64,000 bases of DNA, taken from Neocallimastix lanati (nom. inval.) (Eukaryota > Neocallimastigomycota > Neocallimastigomycetes > Neocallimastigales > Neocallimastigaceae). The stretch is taken from the NCBI GenBank assembly GCA_016946835.1, contig JACVTC010000059.1, forward strand, positions 488,501 through 552,500, given 5' to 3'. The notes beneath the pieces are model-generated. The model had not been told where the DNA came from and searched no databases. It saw nothing but the letters and a program-made list of their open reading frames with translations. The position numbers and the translations under genes are program-made. Below, piece by piece: positions 33,105 to 57,480 of the stretch (its first letter is position 1; the number at the start of each line of letters is the position of its first letter).

Positions 33105-36100
33105 TTATGAAATATAAGTTAAATTTAAATGTTAAAAATACACTGCTACTACTACTACTACTACTACTAATAATAATAATAATAATAATAATCATAATAA
33201 TAATTTTTGATTGATATAACTTAAAAAGAGAGTAATTAGTTAATATGAACCAATATCTTTAAAACTGTTGATTTATCACAAGATCATTCTAAATTAAAAT
33301 AACAATAATGTTATTATTTTCATTTTAATCTTTTTAAAATTAATAAAAATATTTTATCAAATTTATTTTTCCTTTTAAAGAATAAAATGAATTATTGTTT
33401 TTATTTTACCTTTTTTTAATCTATAATGTTTTGTTACTATCATTTTACTTCAATTAAAATGTCCTTTTTCTTTTACATAATATATATATATATTTTTTTA
33501 AACTATACTATAATTATTTCTATTTTTAGATAAAATATTATTTTATTAAAGAAAGAGGCTAATGTTAACAGAAAATTATTATACAATTTTCATATTTTTG
33601 GTTTCATGCTATTAAAGTAAAAAAATGAAAAAAATGACCATAAATGAAACATAACTTTACGAAATTTTATATCATTAAGATATTATAATATTTTTTTTTT
33701 TTTTTTATATTATTTATATTATATATCTTTATTATTATTATTATGTTTTCTTTGATAAATTAATTATTATTAATATTATTTTTTTTATATTATTATTATT
33801 TAGGAAAGTTTAAAGAAATGAAATCTATGTATATATTTAATATATGAGGTTTAAATTAGAAATTATTATTATTATTTAAATGAGGATAAAAGTTATATTA
33901 TTTTGCAATAATAAAAAAAGTTTTTTTATATGGCAATAAAGTTTTTCTATTTTCGCTATACAATAAATTATGTATTTTTTTTTTTTTTTTTTAATTAATA
34001 TGATATATGATATATTGATTAAAATATTTTTATATTACACATATTTATTATAAAATAAATATATTTTATTTTATTTGATATAATCATAATACAAAATATT
34101 ATTCAATTTATCCCAAAATATTTTTATGGTAAAAAAAAAGTTTATATTAAGTTATAGTTTAGTTTATAATAAATTACAAATTATCATTAATTGAATACTC
34201 TAATTTTTCTTTCTTTTTTTTTTTTTTTTTATATTATATTGTATCATTTTTTTCTTGAAATATAAATATATTTTATCTAATATGTGAGTACTATTCTTTC
34301 ATTTATTTTTTTTTATTTAATGTATTTATTTAAAAAATTTAATATAATATTGAAATTAATAATAGATTATTACTATTTAGAAATACAGCTATGTTATGTA
34401 TTATTTAATATTGAAAAATAAAAAAAAAAAAAGTTTTTTAGTTAAATTTTATCATTCTTTTTTATTTATGATTTAAATTTTAATACAAAACATTATTTTA
34501 ACTTGTTTTTATTTTTTTTATTTTTTTGCCATATTTATACTATTTAATTTAATTATTAAAAAAAATTTTAAAAAAATTTTTTTTTCTGTGGTATTATACA
34601 ATTAATAATTGTAATTACTTAATATTTATAATAATAAAAATATAAAAAGGAAATATTTATTTTTATTTACATCTTTTTTATTATTCCATTGATCTTAGAC
34701 CAAATTCTGTAATAATTATAATGAATGAATTTACATTTTTTAGATATAATAAATAAGTAAATGAAAAAAAATAAATAAATAACTAAATAATAAATAAATA
34801 ATAAATAAATTAATAATTAAATAAAAATAAATAAAAATAAATAAATAATAAATACCAAATAAATAAATAATAAATAAATAATATATAATAGTAAATAAAT
34901 ATATATATAATAAATAAATAATAAATAAATTAATAATTAAATAAAAATAAATAAAAATAAATAAATAATAAATACCAAATAAATAAATAATAAATAAATT
35001 AATAATTAAATAAAAATAAATAAAAATAAATAAATAATAAATAACAAATAAATAAATAATAAATAAATAATATATAATAGTAAATAAATATATATATAAT
35101 AAATATATAATAAATAGAAAATAAATATATAATAAATAAATAAAAATATTAAATAAATAAACAATAGCGTTATAATAGTATTTTTTTTCATTACATTTAC
35201 ATATGTTGACATTTTTAATTGATTTTTGTAAATAAGAGGTTTTTTTTAATTAAATATTATTAAAATATTCTAATATACATTAAATTTATTAATATATATA
35301 TTATTTTAATTTATTTTTTAATAATATAATAAAGAATGATGTTAAAATAATTTTAAAAAAAAGGATTTCATTAAATTTATTTATGTTGTAGATTGTACAA
35401 TAAATTATTTATATATATATTAAAATATTATATCAATTTATTTTGTAATATAATACATATTAATATGATATATTTAATTATTAAACTTTATATATTATTA
35501 TTATATATTAATAGTATTATTACCATAAAAAATTATATATATATATATATATTTTTTTTTTTCATTTAAATATAAAATTTATTAGAAATTTTGGTTTTCG
35601 CTTTTAACAAATTTCTATAAAATTTATATTTAAAGTATGAAGTTTTATAAATTCTAATTAATAATAAAATTTCGAATAAAAATTAAAAAATTTAAAAAAT
35701 ATATGAAATATATGTTAAAATTACATATAAATATAGTATCGAATAATAAATAATAAAAAATAAATATATTATAATCAATAATCAATAATCAATAATCAAT
35801 ATTCAAGAATATATTATTACAAAAAAATAATTAATAATAGATTATTTATTTATTTATTTATTTACTGTTAGTTAATCAAATAATATAAATTATTTAACAT
35901 AAAAATGATAATAAAAATAATATAATATTTGATATTTATAAGTTGAAAAAATAATTTATTTATTTATTTTTTTTTTATAAACTTTTAAAAATACCTATAA
36001 ATCAAAAATTTAAATAATAGATATATGATTCATTATTTTTATTTTTTTTTAATTAAAAAATATAAATAAATAATTAATAAAATAATTAAGTTTTTCTTTT

Positions 36101-36120
36101 AAAATTAATAAAAGGTAAAT

Positions 36121-36152
<32 letters not shown>

Positions 36153-36797
36153 TAATGGATGAAAAAAATGAGTATAAATTTTAAAATTCTTGTTTAAGCT
36201 TTCGTTGACAATCATTTATTAGCAATAATGCTATAACAATAATAATTAATGATATATGTATAAATTATATATATATATTTAAGAAGTTAAATTTGATAAA
36301 ATGGAAAAAAACAGCCAAAAAAAAAAATACTCAAAATTATTAATTTAACAAATAATAAATGTTATTTTCGTGTATGAAAGATGTTTATTGTTTTTAATTA
36401 ATGGGATTGTTATTATTTAGTTGTTTAATATAGTATTTATATATTCATACATATTTGTTTGTTAAAGCAATAATTGATTAACTAATATTATAACATGTAA
36501 CTAATAAAATTTTTGTACTTATAATATTTATTTTATATTTATATATATATATATCAATTTAAAAACATTATTTAATTATATACCAATTTTATATTCGAAA
36601 TCTAATTGACACAATAAAATTAAATCAAATAATTAAAAAATAATACATATAAAACAATAATAATAAAAAATATTTTGATTTTAATTTGAAACTTTTATAT
36701 TATTTTTTTTTTTTCATTTCTTTTAAGAATTATATTTTGTAAATATTTATATCAAAATCTTTTTGATAGAAATTTTGTAAATAATATTATTGAATAC

Positions 36798-36839
<42 letters not shown>

Positions 36840-37714
36840 ATAAAAGGTAAAATGGGTTATATATATTTATTTAAGAGCATTATACAGAAAATAATGAATT
36901 ATAATAAATCAATATAAGAATATTTAGAAAATAGGTTAACATTAAAATAGTTATTTATATATACCTAAAGTTTAAAAAGTATATTTTATTGATATATTTA
37001 AAATATAAAATAAAAAGATATAAAGCCAAATGTTATACCAATAGAAAAAAAAGTAAATAAAACTTTAAATATTAAAATATATATGTATTTACAAAATTGT
37101 AAATATATTATACATATTTTTTTTCCTAATCAAATATTAATATATTTATGAATAGTAAAAAAAAAAAAAAAAAAAGAAAAATTAGAATAATTTATAAAAT
37201 CCAATTAAATATTATTGAATTTGACCTTTTTTTTTTTTTCGCTAATAATATTTTATAAAAATTTTAAGAGAGAATGAAGTTAAAAAAAAATAAATATGGA
37301 TATTTAATAAAATCAGATTAAAATGTTCAGTAATACAATAAGATTAGAACTATTTTTTTAGAGTAGGAAGAATATATTTTCTAAACATTTTATAAAATTA
37401 TTATAATTTATTCAGAAATTTCATTTATAATTTAAAAAAAAATTAATTTCTATCATAAAAAAAAAATTATAATTTCTATCATAAAATATATATATATTAA
37501 TTTCTTTTTTAAATTAATTTATTAATTATTAATTTATCTATAAATATAAATAAAATAAACAATCAACAAATCAACACAAATAAAACAAAAAAAAAAAAAA
37601 AGACTATTTATTTAATGTTTATTTACAAGAATAGAAAAGAAAAGATTTTTAAATAACTTTATTTTTTTTATTTCCATCATTTTTCTTAAATATTAATATT
37701 TATATATATTTGAA
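33105..37714. other. AT-rich gene-free stretch
   Basis: I see no gene in about 4.6 kb. It includes an (ACT)n(AAT)n array at 33145-33205 and a poly-A tract of about 40 (36798-36837). The last 300 bp should contain the kinase promoter. Confidence 0.65.
34740..35165. repeat. Array of AAATA-type units with larger duplications
   Basis: The DNA is almost purely A and T. A block of about 120 bp (AATAAATAAATTAATAATTAAAT...ATACCAAAT) is repeated, with near-identical stretches starting at about 34791, 34917 and 34991. This is a nested duplication of simple sequence. Confidence 0.75.
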
Positions 37715-38738
37715 ATGTCGGAAGACAGTCAATTAATGACTAGTGAGAACTCTATAATTATAGATAATAATACAGAATTGTCTAAAGAAAATTTGAATAC
37801 GAAACCTAATCTGTTGATAACAACAAATACCAAACCAAAAATAGATAATTCTAATACTCCAACTTTGAAAACAACGACAAATAATAACGAATTGGCCAAA
37901 TCACCATCATTATCAAATAATCAACAAATAAATCAGTCTACATCGACTTCAAGTAGTCCAAGTCTTAATGAAACTGAAGTGACACCAACAAATCAAACTA
38001 CTGATAAAAAACGATCATTTATCTTTCGTAAATCTGGAAAAAACAAACCAAGATCATTTTCATTAAATTTTAAGTCTTCCCGTTTAAAATCAAATTCAAA
38101 TTCACCTAATTTATCGTTTGATTCAATTAATAATAATAATAATAATAATTCATTAAATAATAATTCTATTTCAACAAATAATTCATCTTCATCTTCACTA
38201 AATAATTTTAAAAAATCAAGTATAAATCAATCAGCACCTTCACCAGAAAACAATTTAAATAATCAACCTTTAAGAAGCGAATCTAGTATTAGCTTAAAAG
38301 AGGACAAAAGTGAAAGTCATTCAAATTTAACCCCATCACCATCTCAAAGTTCACATCGTCATCATCATTTATTTTTTCATTCTCTAGATAGACATCATTC
38401 ACGTCATTCTTCAAACCCTTCATTAAATAATTCTGAATATAGTAGTTCATTAGCCATTCCACCTCATCGTTCATCCATTTCAGTAAATCAAACTAGTTCA
38501 GTCTCTACGTCAGAGTCTTCTATTAATAATACACCGATGATAAGAAAAGCGTCAAGTCGTTCTACATTAAATTCGACCAAAGCTAATAATGAAAATGTTT
38601 CTAGTTCCCCAGTCCCAATGGGCATGGGTATTGAGGATTATGAAATTGGAGCTCAAATTGGTATGTTTATATATATATTTTATTTATATTTATATTTATT
38701 TATTTTGTGTTTAGTTAAATCTAAATGAAAAATATATA

Positions 38739-38780
<42 letters not shown>

Positions 38781-39878
38781 AATTTTAAATACTTTTTTTA
38801 AAATTTTAAAATTTGATATGTATATTTACAATATAACATAATTAATAATTTAATTATAATGATGTAGGTAATGGTTCATCAGCAGTAGTTTATGTTGCAA
38901 AGTATAAACCATCTCAAAAAACGGTATGCTTAAAGGTTATTGATTTAGATAAGTTTGAAAGAAATCAAATTGAAGGTTTAAGAGTAAGTTAATCAAAATA
39001 TATATTTATATTTTTAATTATAGTATTATTATTAAAATTCTTTTATTATTATATTTATATATATATATTTTTTATTATTAAATTAAATATATTTAAAATT
39101 TATAGAAAGAAATTCAAATTATGTCTTTATGTAAACATCCTAATTTATTAACTGTTTATGGATCATTTGTTCATGAGTCAAAATTATATATTGTTACTCC
39201 ACTTCTTTCAGCAGGTAATTATAATAATATAATAATTAATAAAAACATTAAATATATATATATATATACTAATATTTAATTTATTATAATTAATTTTTAT
39301 ATAAATAATAATAATAATGATAATAAAAAGGTTCATGCTTGAATATTATGAAGTATGCATATCCAGATGGCTTTGAAGAAACAGTTATTGCTACAATTTT
39401 AAAGCAAGCTCTTTTAGGTTTAGAATATTTACATAAGAATGGTTTGATTCATCGTGATGTAAAGGCAGGAAATTTGTTAATGTCTGAAGAAGGTTTAGTA
39501 CAATTGGCAGATTTTGGTGTAAGTTCATCACTTATGGAAACAGGTGAACGTAAAGGTTTAAGAAAAACTTTTGTTGGTACTCCATGTTGGATGGCACCAG
39601 AAGTAATGGAACAATCTGGTTATGATTATAAAGCTGATATATGGAGTTTTGGTATTACAGCTATAGAAATGGCTACTGGTCGTGCTCCATTTGCAAAATA
39701 TCCACCAATTAAGGTTTTAATGCTAACCATTGAAAATGAACCACCAACATTAGATAGAGATCAATGTCGTCATAAATATTCAAGAACCTTCAAAGAAATG
39801 ATTGATTTATGCTTAAATAAGGATCCATCTAAAAGGTAATCATAAAAAAAATTAATAAAAGAATGAAATAATTAATAC

Positions 39879-39909
<31 letters not shown>

Positions 39910-40104
39910 TTAATGAAAAATAGAAAATTTGAAAATAAAAATAAAATAAGCAACAACAACAATAATAATATTAATAAAAAATAAAATATTAGAAAATTAA
40001 AATAAACAATTAATAATAATAATAATGATAATAATAATAATAATAATAAAAGAAAATATAAAATATATAATAATAATAATAATAATAATAAAAGAAAATA
40101 TAAA

Positions 40105-40141
<37 letters not shown>

Positions 40142-41986
40142 GAAAATATAAAGTAAGAAGTAAAAAATTTTTTTTATAAAATTAAATATTTTTAAATTAA
40201 CACACAAAAAATATATAAAAAATATATATTATAGACCATCGGCTGAAAAATTATTACAACACCCATTTTTTAAGCAAGCAAAAAAGAAGTCTTATTTAGC
40301 TGATACAATTCTTCAAAGTGTTCCATCCATTCAAATGAGACCATTAAAAGGTTAATATTAGAGATTATGTTATTAATATAATAAAAATTTTAATATTGTT
40401 ATTTCTATTATATAAATTTATTTGAAATAATATTAATATAATACTTATTTATACTATATTATATAAATATATAATTTTTTTTTTTCTTTTCTTTTTATAA
40501 TGAATATATTAATTAATATTAATGCTAATATTTTTGATAAATATAGTTGTAAAACAACAAGAAGTTGAAGATGAAAATATAACATGGGATTTTGATTCAG
40601 ACGATGAAGGTGATAAAGCAAAGGTTGTTAAATTTGCATCTTCTGAAGAAAATATTAATAATCTTCCCTCGTCTTCTTCAGTAAACAGTCTTCGTAATAC
40701 ATCATCAAATTGTAGTATTAATGATGAAGTAAATCCATTAACTCCAATTAAAGAAGATAATATTTCTATAAATAAAAATACTAATATATCTATTAATAAT
40801 ACTAATTCAACTTTAAATAATACTATCAAGAATAATATTTCTTCTTTATCCTCAAATAATGTTAATGAAGTCAATTCACCATCACCTCCAAAATATGGAA
40901 TGCAAAGAAATTCATCCTCTGAACTTGGTTTACATTCATTACCTAGAAACAAAGGTCGTTTTATTATTGATACTGGAGATTCACAACATTGTGAATCTCC
41001 AGCCTCTATTAATAGTAATTCTATTTCAAATTTAAATCGAACTAATTCCTTATTTAATAATAGTACAACAAATAATAATATTTATGATTCTTCAATACCT
41101 CATAAATTTAATAATGGTACAAAGGCAATGTTAGGTCGTCATTTAAGTTTAGCAGAAAAAAGCAGTTCTTACAGTAATGATAATATAATTATTGAAAAGA
41201 GAAGTCGTTTTGAAGTTTCATCTCATCCAACACCAAATACTGCTGAACCTAAACAAAGTCGATTTATTATAGATGGTAATTATATAAATATATATATGTT
41301 AATTTATGTATTATTATTATTATTATTATTATTTTTTTTTTTTTTTTTTTTTAATTAATATTATAATTATTACAATTATTATTAATTAATGAATAAATAT
41401 GTTTTAATTTCTTATTCTATTTTTATTTTATTTTATTTTATTTTTTTTTTTTTTTTTTATTATAATTAAATTATTATAATAAATTTATTAATTTGTAATA
41501 ACAGAAGGAAGAAGATCCAAAGTATTTAATTCTGAACCTCCAAGCCATCATTCATCCAATGGCTCAATTTCTTCTAGTAATAATTCAGTTAATTCTAATT
41601 CTTATAGTAATTTAATGGGTAGTAATAATGATATTGAAAATGTTAATTTGAAAGCTATTAATAAAAGAATTGAATTATTAATGCAAAATTCAGAACGTCA
41701 AAATAAATTAATAGAAGCCTTATCTTCCAACATACTTATTAAAAAAATTACTCGTGGTTCAATATATAATTCTAGTGAAGAATCAAATAAATGTATTATT
41801 GCAGCCGAAGGATTAATGGGAAGATTAAATGAATTGTTAAAAGAACTTGATAATCTTCGAAAGGAAAATGAAGGATTAAGACAAAAATATGAAACAGTTA
41901 ATAAATTAAATGGTCAATTAAATCAAAAATTAATGGCATTAGAACAAGAAAATAATATGTTAATGCAAAAAAAAAATAATTTATAA
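37715..41986 (+). CDS. Ste20-family kinase, GCK-VI (OSR1/SPAK/Fray-like)
   Basis: Seven exons (37715-38660, 38868-38983, 39106-39214, 39331-39835, 40235-40350, 40547-41275, 41505-41986) total 3003 nt and encode 1000 aa; every intron is GT-AG and the frame is continuous. Residues 1-305 are Ser/Asn-rich with a His cluster. The kinase domain (about 308-585) has G-x-G-x-[13 protein letters not shown] and DFGVSS. Its activation segment [13 protein letters not shown] is the hallmark of OSR1/SPAK, with the WNK-type phosphorylation threonine at about T470. The segment [10 protein letters not shown] and the ending [21 protein letters not shown] also fit. In animals these kinases regulate ion cotransport and cell volume under WNK. 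The 400-residue C-terminal region is N/S-rich, carries three RFx(V/I) sequences and ends in a coiled coil (about 935-1000). I see no CCT domain. Confidence 0.9.
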
Positions 41987-42605
41987 AAAAAATAATTAAA
42001 AAAAAAAAAAAAAAAAAAAAAGAAAAAAAGAAAAAAAGAAAGAAATGAATAAAGTAATTGCAATGTTATTTTCAGTACATTTAGGTAATGTTAAATAAAG
42101 GAAAGTAAAACCGAATTAAGCACAAATAATAATAATAATAATAATGAAGATATATATTTTTTACATTTAAAAATATATAATTTATTACAATTATAATAAA
42201 TTAATATTATATCACAAATTAAATAAAATTAAAATTAATTATTTATTAGTTTGTTATATATATATGAATATAAATATATTTATAAAAAAAAAAAAAAAAA
42301 AAAGAAACTTATTAGAGTAAAATATTTTATTAATTGAATTCATTAAATCGGTTATCAAATAAATAAATAAATAAAATTATTTTTTTAAATTTTATTCAAT
42401 TTAATAATATATTTATAATAATCGTTTTTATTTTTTATTTTATTTATTTTATTTTATTTTATTTTTTTTTTTTTTAAAAAAATAATAATAATAAAAATAA
42501 TAATATATATAAATAAATGCATATAGAAAATTAAAAATTTCTTAAAATTAGAATAATAGTAATGATTTAAAAATTATTATTACATTATTATTAGGTTATA
42601 TATTT

Positions 42606-42643
<38 letters not shown>

Positions 42644-43179
42644 AAATATTTCATTTTAAAATTTGAAATTTGTTAATTTTGAACTTTTTTTTTTTTTTTT
42701 TTTTATATAAAATTTTTAAGTATTTTTTTTTTTTTTTTTTAGAAATATAATTAAAATAAATTATACACTGTGGAATGATAAAACTTTTTTTTTTTTTTTT
42801 TCATTTTCATTTTCATTTTCATTTTTTTTCTTTCATCTTATTTATTATTATTTTATTCTTGAATTTAAACAAAAATTAATTATTTTTAAAGTCCATATCT
42901 AATAGATTAAATTTTTTAATATAAAAATTAATGTTGGTAATCTTATTTATTTTAATTAATTTTTTTTTTTTTTTAAATTTTTTATTTTTTTTTTATCCAC
43001 AATAAATTAAAAATAATAATAATAATAATAATATAAAATAATATATATTTATATATTTAATTGTAATTAACAAGTAAAATAATAATTTTTATTTTTTTAA
43101 ACTATAATATGAACAATTTATTTAAAGTTATTTATTGTATAATTTTAAAAAAAAATCATATTTTTTTAGAGGTTTGTAT
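41987..43179. other. AT-rich gene-free stretch
   Basis: I see no gene. The region downstream of the kinase holds many poly-A and poly-T runs and a (TTTTCA)n-like run at about 42801-42823. Confidence 0.6.
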
Positions 43180-43675
43180 ATATCTTTATATACTTACATG
43201 GCGCCCTTTTTTTATTACACAACACTATATAAATATAGCTATTTATAACGTTAGTACAACCTAGATCCATGAAATATTCCATATATATATAGATCACCAA
43301 CCAGTATGTATAAATGGAAGGCACAGCCACAATATTTGTTAAATGACCCTACCGGTTCGCCAGCCTTGTTTCTTAATCTTTAAGAAAGAGTAATACTGAA
43401 TGACAATCTTTTAATACTTACATGCATGGAAATGTGGCTGGGATCAGGTCAGGGGACTTCTATGCTTTTTCATCTTTCATCAAGATAGACGAAATAGTTA
43501 ACGTTTCTTTCAGTTAACTAGATTTATTAGTACATGTAAGGTATTATAATATAATATGATATTTTTTTGCTCATCCTAAGTTCTCAGAACCTTAACACTA
43601 GGCCTCTGTAGAGTCCGAGACAAATATGTAAATGAATTAATGGAGACCGGAATATCACCAAAGGTTTCAGTTTCT
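43180..43675 (+). repeat. Higher-complexity island related to 4.1-4.4 kb
   Basis: This is an island of about 480 bp with balanced composition. Its part at 43254-43298 matches the minus strand of 4303-4257, and weaker similarity seems to continue for about 150 bp. It is followed by a poly-T run (43674-43702). A sequence GGTTCGCCAGCC at 43353 is only loosely like a pol III B box, and no A box was found. It is not coding. Confidence 0.45.
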
Positions 43676-43702
43676 TTTTTTTTTTTTTTTTTTTTTTTTT
43701 TC

Positions 43703-44060
43703 AATAGTATCAATGAAAATTTTTCAAAAATTTAAAATTTTAATTCAAATACAAACCCTATTGTTGATAAAAATATCAATAGGAATAGTAGTAGTAATAA
43801 ATTTAAAATTAATGATAATTTTTATGAAAGTTCAGTTTTTTTTTAAAGAATCATAATACAAATCATAAAAAAAAAAAAGTGTAATTTGTAAGGATGAAAT
43901 TAATGAAGTTATCAATTGATTATACCACAAAGGATAATATATAAAACAAATTATATTAGAAATAAGTTTTATTCCAAGAGCTAAAAAAAAAAAATTAATA
44001 AAAAATTGGTTAGCCTCATTAGAAATCTAACAATTGAAGACGTGTAAATGAATTTTTATA
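43703..44060 (+). pseudogene. Possible decayed protein fragment
   Basis: Fragments such as NPIVDKNINRNSSSNKFKINDNFYES and CKDEINEVINW read like fungal protein but are interrupted by stops and A-runs. No family was recognised, and it may be chance. Confidence 0.3.
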
Positions 44061-44127
44061 CTATTTATAATTATAAAATAAAAATTTTTTTTTTATATAA
44101 TAATACTTTTTATTTTGTTTTTCCTTA

Positions 44128-50751
<6,624 letters not shown>

Positions 50752-51810
50752 ATTATAGTCAAACTAAATTAAAATTATATATATATTATTTTAATATATA
50801 TGTATTATAATTATGTATTTATATTATATATATCAAATTTATGAATTAAAATAAAAAAAAAAAAAAAAAAAAAAATAAAATAAAATAAAATATCTAATAA
50901 TAATAATAATAATTACTAATTTTAATTGATAATAAAATAATATAAGTAATATTAGTAAATAAACATATTTGTATTTTTTATATCTTTTTTTATATATATA
51001 TTAAATAAATGTATATATATATATATAAAGTATATTTAAATATTTAATAATCAAAAAACTTTTTTATTACCAATAAATGTAAAATGCAATATAATTAATT
51101 AAACCCAACAAAAAACAAATAATAAAAACAAAAACAAAACAAAACAAAAATAATAATAATAATAATAATAATAATAATTATAGTAATAAAATAAAACTAT
51201 TAAATATTAATTAAAATAAAATAATATAATATAAAATAAATAATGAAAGTAGTATAAAAGAGTAAAGTATTATTAAAAATAAAATAAAATAAAATAAAAA
51301 TAAAAATAAAAAAATAACAAAAAATAATATAAAATCAATATAAAAAAAAAAAAAAAAAAACTTTATTAATATTATATACTATTATAATATATATGTTAAA
51401 AATGATTTAATATTTAATAAAAATAATGTAAAAATAAATTCTATTATATACATATTAAAAAAAAAAAAAGTTGATTAATTTTGTTTTTTAATTAATAATT
51501 ATAAATTTAAGCAACTTATTATTGATTATTCTACATCATTGTCCATAATTTTAACCAATAAAATAACGGATAAATCTTAACATACTATATATTTTTTTTT
51601 ATTTCTTTTTTTTTTTTTTTTTTATTTTATTTTTTAGTTAGTTAATTATTTAAATTTAAGTTGAAAGCTTTTTTTATTTTATTTATTTTTTTTTTTTTTT
51701 TCTTTTTTTATTTCTTAATTTAAATAACTGAAAGTACAATATAATACCTTATTTTTAATACAATAAAAAAAAAAATTTCAATAATTTATATATAAATATA
51801 AAATATTAAA
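50752..51810. other. AT-rich spacer between the armadillo and primase genes
   Basis: I see no gene. A patch at 51470-51590 is slightly more complex. The last 200 bp should hold the primase promoter. Confidence 0.6.
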
Positions 51811-55020
<3,210 letters not shown>

Positions 55021-56299
55021 TTATATAAGTTAATATCATTAAACTAAACATAAATATAAATATAAAAATAAAATTTTAGTAATTACAATTGTATAAATAA
55101 CAAAAATCAATAACGAATAAAAAAATAAAAAAATAAGAAAAAAGAATTTTTTTTTTTTTTTTTTATTTTTTATTTATTTTTACTAGTTTATATATTGTAT
55201 TTATTAATACATTCAACATTTATTATTATTATTATTATAATTATATCTTATTTATTTTATTTTATTTTTATTAATATTTTACTCTTATATACTACTTCAC
55301 TATTTATTTTATTTTTATCAATATTTTACTCTTTTATACTACTTCACTATTTATTTTATTTTTATTAATATTTTATTCTTTTATACTACTTCTAATTTAT
55401 AATTTTTATTTTTTAATTTTGCTTTTTATTTAATCTTCGAATTTTTTATATCATTTTTTTTTAAAATTTATTTGCCTTGTGTTAATATTTTATTTTGAAA
55501 AAAGAGTAATGAAAGTATAAAGTTAAAAATTATAGTTAAATGTATCAATAAAAAAAAAAAAAAAAAACTTTACCATTTAATTAAAAATTAATTTATTATA
55601 ATTTATTATAATTAAAGTTTTTAAAATAAATTAATCAAATCACAAAATTTTAATTTTTTTTTTTTTTTTTTTTTGGATTTGATTAATTTTATTTTTATTC
55701 AAAAAAAAAAAAAAAAAATAAAATAAAAATTAAATAAAATATAATAAAAATAAAATAAAATATAATAAAAATAAAATAAAATAAAATAAAAAATAAAATA
55801 AAATAAAATAAAAAATAAAATAAAAATAAAAAATAAAATAAAAATAAAAAAAAAATTAAAAGGTGTTATTTAAAATATTTAAAAATCTTTAAAATTTATT
55901 AATAAATTCAATACAAATATTTCAAAAAATATCATCATAATATAATAATGTATAAATTTGTTATTATTATAGTTTGTTCATATTTAACATAACTATTTAA
56001 AATAAAGATAAATACAAATAAAGATAATTAATAAAATTTACAAATTAAACAATGAAAGTAAATAATTTAAATTAAAAACTCTTAAAAGTTTTAATGAATA
56101 TTTATATATAAAAATTTTTTTTTCCTTTTTTAAAAAAAAAAATATTTGATAATTACATTTTATTTTCATTTATTAATAAAAAAGTATATAAACGTTTACT
56201 CTTTCCAGAGATAAAAGAGTAAATAAAATCATTGAAATTTGGAATTAATATAATTAAAACAAATTAAGTGCTACAAATTTAATTAAAAAGGTTATATTG

Positions 56300-56339
<40 letters not shown>

Positions 56340-56439
56340 AACAAATTATAATATATACAATACTAAAATAACTAAAACACTATGTATTAATGTAAAATTA
56401 GAAGATAGAGAAAACTTTGAAAAAAAAAAAAAAAAAAAA
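55021..56439. other. AT-rich gene-free stretch
   Basis: I see no gene. A unit of about 53 bp (TTTTATTTTTATTAATATTTTACTC...TACTACTTC) is repeated three times at about 55255-55390. An AAAAT array occupies 55720-55855, and long poly-A runs lie near 56300-56335. Confidence 0.65.
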
Positions 56440-56597
56440 AAAACCAACTATAAAAAATTGATTGAATTCCCTATTATAATTTTTCCATAAAAAGCAAGAT
56501 CAGATAATAACATTTGCTGCAGTAAATCAAGCTGCAAGATTTTCTGAGAATCTAATGGAGACTGACTTGATTGTAGGTATTCAAATATTAAAATATC

Positions 56598-56635
<38 letters not shown>

Positions 56636-56960
56636 TAAAGGACTATTCCATCCTTTATAATGGAAAAGAAAAATTTTAAGAACTTATTGTGATACAGATT
56701 TTTGCTGAAGATGAAATTCAAACGAAGAATCCACTTCAGTATATATATCTTCTTCATAGAAAATAATCCAATATCATAGAAATCAATTACTTTTAGAAAT
56801 AAAGCCTTATTAACCATTGAAGCTGAATATTCAAGTTTAAAAGAACGTACAAAACAAATTATATGGATAAAAAAATGATTAATAAGTGAAATATCCAACA
56901 AGAATATTAGAAATAATATTATAATAGATAATAAACTTTGAAAGGAGATAGCTGAAAATG

Positions 56961-57010
<50 letters not shown>

Positions 57011-57054
57011 ACGATTCAATTATATGGATATATAATACAAATATGTTCAAGATG

Positions 57055-57090
<36 letters not shown>

Positions 57091-57212
57091 AAATTAAATT
57101 AATCCTCATTGATTCTAATTCAATAATGACAGATACATTAACCAAAAGTATTTCTGGACCCAAGCTCAAATTCTTTTGTCGATTTCATTATGGAAATGAA
57201 GGAAGGGAGAAA
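56440..57212 (+). pseudogene. Ty1/copia pol 3' end (RNase H) relic
   Basis: Across frames, the segment shows the end of a copia-type polyprotein. It contains TFAAVNQAARF.ENLMETDL, then IQILKYPK at the place of the usual LRYLKGT. CDTDF stands at the place of the RNase H YSDADWAG motif, followed by NNPISWKS and IEAEYSSL (the copia TEAEY motif), KQIIWIKK and TDTLTKSISGPK. Poly-A runs (56597-56631, 56960-57008, 57060-57087) and several stops break it. It is followed directly by a purine-rich tract (57196-57212) and a TGTTA LTR start. The rest of the element is absent from this window. Confidence 0.75.
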
Positions 57213-57480
57213 TGTTAAATAGCGTTGTTATTGGGTTTAATTACATTGTACACTATACTACTACATTATTAAATGTTAAAAATATTTCTATTTTGATAAT
57301 ATCATGTAGGGTAATGTTAAATGTTACTAATAATGGAAGACTATTATGGAAAAGTGATAATAAATAATATGTAATGACCTATTCTTAAAATGAATGAAAA
57401 AGTCTTTCTTTATATAAAAGTAATAAAAATAAAAATAAATAACTACATATTGAAAACATAAAAATATCATTTCTGGTTTT
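57213..57480 (+). repeat. Probable 3' LTR start of the copia relic
   Basis: The sequence begins TGTTAAAT directly after the purine-rich GGAAGGGAGAAA, as expected for the 3' LTR of a copia element. It contains TATATAAAAG at about 57411-57420, a candidate TATA box. The LTR end is uncertain because no second copy is present for comparison. Confidence 0.5.

Noticed and set aside
43350-43362. Pol III B box in the 43 kb island
   Set aside because: GGTTCGCCAGCC departs from the consensus, and no A box stands at the proper distance.
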